The translations under genes and the position numbers were made by a program. Under the pieces are notes generated by a model. The model was not told the origin of the DNA. It did not search any database and saw only the letters and a program-made list of their open reading frames with translations. A stretch of DNA of 5,333 nucleotides, from assembly GCA_964525485.1 (NCBI GenBank), contig CAZGHH010000043.1:1-5333 (forward strand), in the 5' to 3' direction. Of this stretch, positions 1 to 4,446 are shown piece by piece. The stretch comes from DAONBD01 sp964525485. GTDB lineage: Bacteria > Patescibacteriota > Gracilibacteria > UBA1369 > LOWO2-01-FULL-3. Within the stretch, counting starts at the first letter, position 1; each line of letters opens with the position of its first letter.

Positions 1-168
1 CGTTTCGTCAGAAATTTGTGTAGGAGTTTCTTCCACCATTTGAATCGTAGGTTCTTGGATATTACTGATGTCTCCTGTTTCGAGGTTCATTGTTGGAACT
101 TGTTCAGGTTCAGGAGTTGTTGGAGTTGATTGATTTTGTGTGTTTGGATCTAATGTATTATCGTCCAT
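1..168 (-). CDS. N-terminus of an unrecognised protein, cut by the left edge
   Basis: An open frame runs from an ATG at 168 leftwards off the window (56 codons, no stop). It begins MDDNTLDPNTQNQSTP and is made almost entirely of Pro, Thr, Glu, Gln, Asn and Asp, with no hydrophobic segment, so this part is probably disordered and acidic. I do not recognise the protein; a linker-like N-terminus of this kind could precede a membrane or folded domain that lies outside the window. The start lies 18 bp after the stop of the 187-756 gene on the same strand, which suggests co-transcription from the promoter near 804. The spacer is AT-rich with no Shine-Dalgarno motif. The strand and frame are supported by the clean open frame and the operon spacing, but the function is unknown. 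Confidence 0.6.
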   Translation of the reverse strand, partial: MDDNTLDPNTQNQSTPTTPEPEQVPTMNLETGDISNIQEPTIQMVEETPTQISDET

Positions 169-186
169 TTTATATTGTTTTTAAGG

Positions 187-756
187 TTAAAATTCACCCT
201 CTGTATCGAGGTCTGATATGTCTTTTGGAATAACCGCTTCGATCGCACCATACTGAGAATCTTCAACCTCAGGAATAATCAACGTTACCTGATCGCCGAT
301 TTCAGCTTTGTGATATGTAACAGAAGCGAGTAGTACTTTGTATGCTTTTGCATTTGCTATCACTTTGTATTGGCCGTCTTCATAAGTGAGGACTCCAACG
401 ACTTTTTTTCTTTCAACCGGCCCGATTTGTTTGTAAACGAACGAGCCATCAGCTTTGATCGTTAATTTCAAAACGTCTCCGGGAACAAGTTTGGATTTTG
501 AAGCGTAATTTGCAGGTACAGGGAATGTTTTTTCGTTTTTATCCTGCATTTTTTCTCCGTCGAAAACTCCTTCAACGATCTTGTCTTCTCCGTCATCTTC
601 GTGATCACTTGTATCTATTGCTTCGGCTTTTCGCGCATAGGAATTTTTATCGCCAGGGCCGACCAGTTCTGAGATCATTTGTTTTGCTGTTCTCAAACTA
701 CTCTCGGCTGATTCGAGCATTTCTTTTATAAGAGCTAGCTTTGAAGCTTGTGACAT
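187..756 (-). CDS. conserved CPR-type protein of unknown function
   Basis: This is a 189-residue soluble protein with no signal peptide or membrane segment. Residues 1-33 look helical and possibly coiled-coil (ALIKEMLESAESSLRTAKQM). An acidic flexible linker follows at about 45-60 (DTSDHEDDGED). The rest is a β-rich domain with KIVEGVFDG at 59-67, PVPANYASKSKLVPGD at 79-94, then KLTI, SFVYKQIGPVERK and a repeat-like YKV/YKVLLASV section. It ends in an acidic tail. From memory, proteins with the GVFDG...PVPANYASKSKLV...GD signature recur in CPR genomes as hypothetical proteins; I know of no experimental function. The pattern of short strands with GD turns would fit a small β-barrel, but that is inference. 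It is the first gene after its own promoter at 804-812 and is followed 18 bp later by the left-edge gene, so the two probably form an operon. Confidence 0.85.
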   Translation of the reverse strand: MSQASKLALIKEMLESAESSLRTAKQMISELVGPGDKNSYARKAEAIDTSDHEDDGEDKIVEGVFDGEKMQDKNEKTFPVPANYASKSKLVPGDVLKLTIKADGSFVYKQIGPVERKKVVGVLTYEDGQYKVIANAKAYKVLLASVTYHKAEIGDQVTLIIPEVEDSQYGAIEAVIPKDISDLDTEGEF

Positions 757-768
757 ATTTGTGTGTTT

Positions 769-800
769 ATATTTATTTTACTTTATTTTATTTTACTGTT
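769..800 (-). repeat. A-rich leader with a repeated 10-mer
   Basis: The leader between the promoter and the ATG at 756 reads on the minus strand as almost pure A with scattered T. It contains GTAAAATAAA twice (772-781 and 787-796). There is no Shine-Dalgarno motif. An unstructured A-rich leader may help 30S binding, or this may only be low-complexity drift. Confidence 0.4.
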
Positions 801-803
801 GTG

Positions 804-812
804 ATTATACCA
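804..812 (-). promoter_or_regulatory. extended -10 promoter of the 187-756 operon
   Basis: The minus strand reads TGGTATAAT: a perfect -10 hexamer (804-809) with the TGn extension (810-812). No good -35 is visible at 16-18 bp spacing. Initiation would be expected near 797, giving a leader of about 40 nt before the ATG at 756. The same nine bases occur in front of the gene at 4447. Confidence 0.6.
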
Positions 813-851
813 GAAAATTGCGGTTTTTAAAATTACACCTAGTTGACAATC

Positions 852-1790
852 TTAAGTTTTTCTTTTGTATATAATTTTATCTCCGCTTTCACCACTTATA
901 CGTAAATCTATATATTCCAGAGATTCGTTGAATATATCTAGTTTTACCAAGGCTTTTTTTAGTTTTCTAAATTGGTCTTCGAAAGGTTTTTGTATGTCGA
1001 GCCAGATAATGAAGTATTTCTCTGTCTTAAGATGCAGTTCGCGCGGAATTACTTTGTATTCGGCTTCCAGGATTTTCATTCCAAATTTTTCTTTGAAATA
1101 TGTCATTGCATTCAATATGTATTTCAATTTTTCCGGTTCGATTACAGTTCCATCTGTGTTGATAGGTTCTACTGTCTTTATTTTTATGAATGGAAGATTT
1201 GGGTCGTTTTCGTTTTCTTTGATAGCATATCCGATTGAACTTATCAGATATTTTTTGTTTGTTCCATTTTCCGCCATGTTTGTAATGTTGGCGACTATAG
1301 GATATTCCTCAAATTTAATTAAGATCGTTGATGGTAGATCTTTTGAAATTTTTACATCCTCTATTTCCGGAAATGTGCGCTGAATTTTTGCGATCATTTC
1401 AGATTTTTTCGCAAATATAATGTTTTTGTTTTTAAATGATTTTAATGAATCTGCAACTTTGGTCATTAACTCAGGAGTGTTCGTTTTGCTGTCTGTTTGC
1501 GGTTTTATTTCTTTAATTAATAAAAAATTAGAGAAGGCGATTGTGTATGTTAAAAATGCTACGACGCCAATTGTTCCCAATATCGCTGTTATTTTTTTTA
1601 CTTTACTTGGAATTTTTGGAAACAATTTTCTTAATGAAAATGATTTTGCAGGGATTCTGTGGAAACTTGTCGGTCCTCCGGATCTTAAAAGTTTTTTTCG
1701 TCCAAATCTCGATGAAAATATCGGGCTTTTGCCGTACTGATATTTTGATCCTCTTCTGACTGCTAATTTTCTTTTTGTAAAAAGACCCAT
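852..1790 (-). CDS. ftsQ: FtsQ/DivIB-like cell-division protein (POTRA domain)
   Basis: This 312-residue bitopic membrane protein has the FtsQ/DivIB layout. A basic cytoplasmic N-terminus (1-65, rich in K and R) is followed by one transmembrane helix at about 66-86 (AILGTIGVVAFLTYTIAF). A POTRA-like domain spans about 89-168 (FLLIKEIKP; KNIIFAKKSEMIAKIQRTFPEIEDVKISKDLPSTILIKFEEYPIVA, written here as separate parts of 123-167: KNIIF, FPEIEDVKI, LPSTILIKFEEYP). A β-domain runs to the C-terminus and ends with YIDLRI at 293-298 and KIIYK, a typical FtsQ ending. In bacteria FtsQ links FtsB/FtsL to the divisome outside the cytoplasmic membrane. The open frame continues 61 codons upstream, but that part is antisense to folC and compositionally poor, so I start at the ATG at 1790. 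The start is 18 bp from the folC ATG on the other strand. No Shine-Dalgarno site is visible. Confidence 0.82.
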   Translation of the reverse strand: MGLFTKRKLAVRRGSKYQYGKSPIFSSRFGRKKLLRSGGPTSFHRIPAKSFSLRKLFPKIPSKVKKITAILGTIGVVAFLTYTIAFSNFLLIKEIKPQTDSKTNTPELMTKVADSLKSFKNKNIIFAKKSEMIAKIQRTFPEIEDVKISKDLPSTILIKFEEYPIVANITNMAENGTNKKYLISSIGYAIKENENDPNLPFIKIKTVEPINTDGTVIEPEKLKYILNAMTYFKEKFGMKILEAEYKVIPRELHLKTEKYFIIWLDIQKPFEDQFRKLKKALVKLDIFNESLEYIDLRISGESGDKIIYKRKT

Positions 1791-1802
1791 GTGTGCTTTA
1801 TT
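1775..1802 (+). promoter_or_regulatory. weak candidate promoter of folC
   Basis: TTGTAA (1775-1780) is followed after 16 bp by TTTATT (1797-1802), which has a TGn extension. The -10 ends 6 bp before the folC ATG, the same distance as in the much better promoter at 4412-4440. The hexamer lacks the important A at its second position, so the sequence alone is weak; position is the main argument. Confidence 0.25.
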
Positions 1803-1809
1803 TATAGCA
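1801..1809 (-). promoter_or_regulatory. candidate extended -10 of ftsQ, near-leaderless
   Basis: The minus strand reads TGCTATAAA: the -10 TATAAA at 1801-1806 with a TGn extension. Only 10 bp separate it from the ftsQ ATG at 1790, so initiation would leave a 5' leader of about 3-4 nt. The -35 at 17 bp (TTCCAA) is weak and would lie inside the folC coding sequence. Confidence 0.4.
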
Positions 1810-3080
1810 TGAAAATTAATGATTTGGAATCTGCTGTGAATTATCTGAAATCGTCCGTGTCGTATGAAGATATTGTGAAATATCGTTACGGAGAGGAGGT
1901 TTTTGATTTGAAAAGATTTTCTGCTTTTTTGGATGAATATTGTCCGGAATATAAAAAATTGAAGGCGATTCATGTGACTGGCTCGAAAGGGAAGGGGACG
2001 ACGTCAAATTTAATTTATTCGTATTTAAATCGTGCAGGTTTCAAGGCCGGCGTTTTTAATTCGCCTTATATATTGAATATTACAGAGAGTATTGGTGTCG
2101 GGGGAAAATTTATTTCACTTAAGAATTTTATTAAGTATGTGAATGAGTTGAAAAAATTCAGAGAGCAATTTAACGAATCTCATAATTTATCTAAAGTTTC
2201 GTATTTTGAATTGCTGACAGCGATTGGGTTTAAATATTTTGTTGATTGTGGAGTTGATTATGTTGTTTTGGAAGTTGGATTGGGAGGAAGATTGGATAGT
2301 ACAAATGTGTGCAGGCCTGTTGTGACAGTTCTAACGCGTGTAGAAAAAGAGCATACTGAAATTCTCGGCAAGACTTATACCAAAATTTTGAATGAGAAAC
2401 TTGGAATTGTTAAGGAATGGAATGTGAAACATAAAGTGCCTTTGATCGTTGCTCCGCAGAAAAAAAATGTGAAAGAAAATATTTTGTCGCGACGATTGAA
2501 TGTGCCTGTTTTTTTTGTTGAGAAAAATTTTGATAAACACGATGATAATTATTCGACTGCGTTGGTTGCGTTGTTGAATTTGGTAAATGTTGATTTGACG
2601 AAATTTGATGATGCGTATAGTGAGTTGAAAATGATTGGTAGGTTTGACGTGAGACGTTTTGGCCCTGTGGAAGCTGTTTTTGATATGGCTCATACTCCGC
2701 AGAGCGCTGAAATGTTAGTCGATAAATTAAACGAAAAATTTGGTGCCGATGCTGAATTTGTTTTTATTTTTTCAATGATGAAGGGAAAAGATGCGAAGGG
2801 ATTTTTTGAAAAAATTAAAAAAATCAAATTAAGAAAAATTATTTTTACTTCGTCGCATGAGACGCGAAGTGAAAGTATTGCGGTGTTAAATAAAATTTTT
2901 AGAAAAACTTTTGACGCGTATGCAAAAAATATTGAAATTGAGTTGATTGATGATGTTGCGAATGCTTTTGAAAAAGCTCTTATTGCAGCGAAAAAAATAA
3001 CTGGGTACAAAAAATGGGATCGTTACTTGGTAGTAACAGGGTCCCATTTTTTAATCAGCAAAATTTTGCGAAAAGTTTAA
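1809..3080 (+). CDS. folC: FolC-like Mur ligase: folylpolyglutamate/dihydrofolate synthase
   Basis: Enzymes of this family use ATP to ligate glutamate to (dihydro)folate through an acyl-phosphate intermediate. This protein has 423 residues, normal for FolC. The P-loop TGSKGKGTT is at 57-65 and SPYI at 85-88 (usually SPHL). EVGLGGRLDSTNV is at 155-167, and EHTEILGKT precedes the NEKLGI motif at 195-200, whose Lys197 matches the carbamylated lysine of the family. GRF is at 277-279, FDMAHTPQSA at 291-300 (usually DGAHNP) and VVTGSHFL near 409-416. Cofactor-site changes (H to Y in SPHL, N to T in AHN) are real but modest. GTG at 1791 could add six residues; I prefer the ATG at 1809 because the family starts close to it. 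No Shine-Dalgarno site is visible. CPR genomes often lack most of folate synthesis, so it may act on salvaged folate or another substrate (inference). Confidence 0.9.
   Translation: MKINDLESAVNYLKSSVSYEDIVKYRYGEEVFDLKRFSAFLDEYCPEYKKLKAIHVTGSKGKGTTSNLIYSYLNRAGFKAGVFNSPYILNITESIGVGGKFISLKNFIKYVNELKKFREQFNESHNLSKVSYFELLTAIGFKYFVDCGVDYVVLEVGLGGRLDSTNVCRPVVTVLTRVEKEHTEILGKTYTKILNEKLGIVKEWNVKHKVPLIVAPQKKNVKENILSRRLNVPVFFVEKNFDKHDDNYSTALVALLNLVNVDLTKFDDAYSELKMIGRFDVRRFGPVEAVFDMAHTPQSAEMLVDKLNEKFGADAEFVFIFSMMKGKDAKGFFEKIKKIKLRKIIFTSSHETRSESIAVLNKIFRKTFDAYAKNIEIELIDDVANAFEKALIAAKKITGYKKWDRYLVVTGSHFLISKILRKV
3009..3052. terminator. bidirectional terminator-like hairpin inside the end of folC
   Basis: Six A (3009-3014) plus TGGGA pair perfectly with TCCCA plus six T (3042-3052), an 11-bp arm. 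It can continue through a T-G and a C-G pair past a 2-nt bulge into GTTACT/AGTAAC (3022-3027 with 3032-3037), closing on a TGGT loop. On either strand the 3' arm ends in a U-run. On the minus strand it lies 35 bp after the H1-like gene's stop codon, an ideal terminator position. On the plus strand it lies before the folC stop codon at 3078. Confidence 0.75.
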
Positions 3081-3086
3081 AGAAAA

Positions 3087-3407
3087 CTATTTTCTAGCTT
3101 TCTTCACAGGTTTTTTTGCAACCTTCTTTGCAACCTTTTTTACAGGTTTCTTTGCAACTTTTTTCGCAACCTTTTTTACTGGTTTCTTAGCAACTTTTTT
3201 TGTTGCTTTTTTCTTGACTACCATAGGAGATGAGGTTAAAGGTTTGGACGTATTTCTTGTTTTTTTAGCCGCAAGTCTTTGCTCAAGAACCTTGCTCTTT
3301 CGTGCAACTGATTTATGTTTGTTGTTGCGTTTTACGAGCTTAGACTTCGGGCGAGTAGTGTTGTGGGTAGTTATCCCATGTTGTTTACTCGCGTGTTTGT
3401 TTGTCAT
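3087..3407 (-). CDS. histone H1-like Lys/Ala-rich DNA-binding protein
   Basis: This is a 106-residue, extremely basic protein. Residues 1-62 are Lys/Arg/Thr/Ser-rich without a clear fold. The C-terminal 45 residues are tandem KKVA/KKPV tetrads, like the C-terminal tails of eukaryotic histone H1 and of bacterial H1-like proteins such as Hc1 or AlgP. Such tails bind DNA non-specifically and condense it, so a role in nucleoid packaging is likely, but composition alone cannot exclude an RNA- or ribosome-associated role. There is no signal peptide or membrane segment. The gene converges with folC, with 6 bp between the stop codons, and its transcript probably ends at the hairpin at 3009-3052. The ATG at 3407 is the first Met in the frame; TTCCTTTTT lies in front of it, with no Shine-Dalgarno site. 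Confidence 0.8.
   Translation of the reverse strand: MTNKHASKQHGITTHNTTRPKSKLVKRNNKHKSVARKSKVLEQRLAAKKTRNTSKPLTSSPMVVKKKATKKVAKKPVKKVAKKVAKKPVKKVAKKVAKKPVKKARK
3106..3213 (-). repeat. three 36-bp coding tandem repeats
   Basis: Units at 3106-3141, 3142-3177 and 3178-3213 encode the 12-residue period KKVAKKVAKKPV (the third reads KKATKKVAKKPV), itself made of four-residue steps. The first two units differ at four bases, all of them synonymous third positions. Confidence 0.85.
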
Positions 3408-3446
3408 AAAAAGGAATTTAAGATGTGTATAAGAATTACAAAAATC

Positions 3447-3475
3447 ACATTAATTATTTGAAGCTACATTGTCAA
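3447..3475 (-). promoter_or_regulatory. candidate promoter of the H1-like gene
   Basis: On the minus strand a consensus -35 TTGACA (3470-3475) is followed after 17 bp by TAATGT (3447-3452), a poor -10. Initiation near 3440 would give a leader of about 33 nt before the ATG at 3407. The perfect -35 and spacing support it; the -10 is weak. Confidence 0.4.
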
Positions 3476-3524
3476 GATTGTTGTGCAATATTATTTGTAG
3501 TTTTTGTTTGATAAAAAATGAGTG

Positions 3525-3530
3525 TATAAT
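3525..3530 (+). promoter_or_regulatory. candidate -10 upstream of the zinc-ribbon locus
   Basis: A perfect TATAAT stands at 3525-3530 without a clear -35 (TTTTGT at 17 bp). It would start a transcript near 3537, ahead of the small ORF at 3561 and the cysteine-rich ORF at 3650. A second option is TGTTATAAA at 3623-3631, which would give a short leader for the ORF at 3650. Confidence 0.35.
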
Positions 3531-3560
3531 CGCGATTGACTTTTAACAGATTAAAAACAG

Positions 3561-3653
3561 ATGCAAAAAAATATTCAGAAAGATGTAAAAAGAAATTGTG
3601 TCAATCACAATGATAAAAATTTTGTTATAAATTTTTATAAAATTTTGACATGA
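3561..3653 (+). CDS. 30-codon ORF, possible remnant N-terminus of zinc-ribbon protein
   Basis: An ATG at 3561 opens a 30-codon frame ending in a TGA that overlaps the next ATG by 4 bp (ATGA at 3650-3653). The product begins MQKNIQKDVKRN and ends KNFVINFYKILT. Intact members of the CPR zinc-ribbon family, as I remember them, begin MQK, then a CxxC pair, then F.I and FYKK before the ribbon; here only the outline survives and one Cys remains. It may be a decayed start of the family protein, a coupled leader peptide, or chance. Confidence 0.3.
   Translation: MQKNIQKDVKRNCVNHNDKNFVINFYKILT
3623..3641. repeat. AT-rich inverted repeat before the cysteine-rich ORF
   Basis: TTATAAA, 2 bp, TTTATAA form a perfect inverted repeat (3625-3640) inside a very AT-rich stretch that also repeats AAAATTTT. 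It contains two TATAAA boxes, 3626-3631 and 3636-3641, the first with a TGn extension. It may be promoter rather than operator. Confidence 0.3.
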
Positions 3654-4069
3654 CATTCTTTGAAGATTTTAGAAAATTAAAACAAAAGACTCCGCATATT
3701 GGAATTCGCGGATTCAAGAATACCGTGTGTGATTACAATGATTATTTGTATTTTTCGAAAATGTCTTACATGTGTTTTTTTGGTGATAAATTTTGGAATT
3801 CTTTTTATTGTACCGAGGGCGAGCAGTTGAAGGATTGTTGTGATTGTTCAACGTGTGATAAATGTGAACTTTGTTATGGATGTTTGGATTGCAAAGAGTG
3901 TTATGATGGCACTTATTTACAGGATTGCAGGAGGGTAAGTCAGTCGCTTTTTTGTTATGACTGTATCGGATGTAATAATTGTTTTGGTTGTGCTGGTTTG
4001 AGGCAGAAAAATTATTGTTTATTTAATGAACAGTTGGATGAAAAAACTTATAATGAAAAAGTTTTATAA
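3650..4069 (+). CDS. cysteine-rich core of a CPR zinc-ribbon family protein, truncated or split
   Basis: The product has 139 residues, of which 19 are Cys by my count. It begins MTFFEDFRKLKQKTP, matching the stretch that in intact relatives follows the N-terminal ribbon (RPFFEQF.EL...P). It carries a Cys ladder in the middle: CDCSTCDKCELCYGCLDCKECY, split here as CDCSTCDKC, CELCYGC and LDCKECY (about 67-88), then FCYDCIGCNNCFGCAGLR (102-119). It ends FNEQLDEKTYNEKVL. Relatives are usually about 300 residues or longer and are often annotated vaguely (for example 'caib/baif family protein', a label with no biochemical support). The regularly spaced CxxC pairs suggest multiple structural Zn or metal sites; the function is unknown. 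The expected ribbon is missing in front and appears behind it in another frame. No Shine-Dalgarno site precedes the ATG. Confidence 0.6.
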   Translation: MTFFEDFRKLKQKTPHIGIRGFKNTVCDYNDYLYFSKMSYMCFFGDKFWNSFYCTEGEQLKDCCDCSTCDKCELCYGCLDCKECYDGTYLQDCRRVSQSLFCYDCIGCNNCFGCAGLRQKNYCLFNEQLDEKTYNEKVL

Positions 4070-4259
4070 GAAAAAAGATCTTCCTTGGCCTGAAAACTGT
4101 CCTGAATGTAGACAAAAACGCAGACTTGCTTTGAGAAACGAAAGAAAACTCTACAAAAGAACTTGCGATAAATGCAAAAAAGAAATTATTTCTACTTATC
4201 CGGCCGACAGCAAGTATATAGTTTATTGTCAGGAGTGTTTCTGGCAACATATTGGGTAG
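4026..4259 (+). CDS. zinc-ribbon fragment of the same family, frame-shifted relative to the core
   Basis: The frame encodes up to 77 residues. The first 12 or so are likely out-of-frame readings of the preceding gene; family similarity begins at FYKKKDLPWPENCPECR. Three CxxC pairs follow (CPEC, CDKC, CQEC) with RRLALRNERKLYKRTC and EIISTY..D...IVYCQECFW. This is the ribbon that, in intact relatives as I recall them, sits at the N-terminus before the cysteine core. Possible starts are ATG 4026, 4038 or 4053; none has a Shine-Dalgarno site, and all overlap the preceding ORF (by 44, 32 or 17 bp). Skipping the single G at about 4061 would read ...YNEKFYKKKD... and fuse core and ribbon into one frame of about 202 residues. 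So this is a frameshifted gene, a sequencing or assembly error, or a real split gene. Confidence 0.5.
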   Translation: MNSWMKKLIMKKFYKKKDLPWPENCPECRQKRRLALRNERKLYKRTCDKCKKEIISTYPADSKYIVYCQECFWQHIG

Positions 4260-4383
4260 GACTGGGTACGAGGCTGAGAATGGATTGTGCACGAGAATAG
4301 GTAGAAAATTTGATGCGAGTTTGAACTGGAAAGGGTGGTAGTTAGATTGGTTTGAGTTTGAGAGTAGCTTGTGTTAGTCTTTC
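4260..4383. other. gap without a gene, possibly decayed coding sequence
   Basis: I see no intact gene, tRNA or terminator here. The plus strand is G-rich compared with its surroundings. In one frame (from 4261) it stays open for 27 codons to a TAG at 4342 and includes IGRKFDAS, which resembles the YGRDFDFS linker that follows the ribbon in intact zinc-ribbon relatives. Confidence 0.35.
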
Positions 4384-4412
4384 ATACTCGATATAAATGC
4401 TGACACGAGTAT
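4384..4412. promoter_or_regulatory. inverted repeat abutting the -35, candidate operator
   Basis: ATACTCG (4384-4390) and CGAGTAT (4406-4412) are perfect reverse complements separated by 15 bp. The right arm touches the -35 element of the promoter at 4412-4440. A dimeric regulator could bind here; there is no T-run directly after it, so it is a poor terminator. Confidence 0.35.
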
Positions 4413-4440
4413 TGAGAAGAGGTCTTTTTTATGGTATAAT
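4412..4440 (+). promoter_or_regulatory. strong promoter of the VirD4-like gene, leaderless geometry
   Basis: TTGAGA (4412-4417), a 17-bp spacer and TATAAT (4435-4440) with a TGn extension (TGG, 4432-4434) make a near-consensus σ70-type promoter. The -10 ends 6 bp before the ATG at 4447, so initiation at the usual distance falls on or next to that A. Confidence 0.7.
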
Positions 4441-4446
4441 CCTGAA

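Noticed and set aside
865..1759. Plus-strand open frames opposite ftsQ
   Set aside because: They are antisense to the POTRA and membrane segments of ftsQ. Their hydrophobic products are what reverse-complemented Lys/Glu-rich codons give.
1791..1973. Upstream extension of the ftsQ frame by 61 codons
   Set aside because: It is antisense to the start and P-loop region of folC, has a composition unlike FtsQ N-termini, and the ATG at 1790 gives a normal FtsQ length and layout.
2331..3010. Two long minus-strand open frames inside folC (2331-2693 and 2690-3010)
   Set aside because: They lie opposite a well-supported gene, their products lack recognisable motifs, and AT-rich coding sequence readily leaves such frames open.
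3106..3213. Repeats as a CRISPR array
   Set aside because: The units are directly adjacent without spacers, and the 36-bp period is an exact multiple of codons in a Lys/Ala-rich protein.
3640..4260. UGA-to-glycine recoding to join the zinc-ribbon pieces
   Set aside because: Reading the TGA at 3651 through leads to TAA within a few codons in that frame, the core ends in TAA and the ribbon in TAG, and no other gene contains an in-frame TGA.
4260..4446. tRNA or other structured RNA in the G-rich gap
   Set aside because: No cloverleaf, T-loop (GGTTCGA) or acceptor pairing could be found; the only clear pairing is the 7-bp inverted repeat at 4384-4412.
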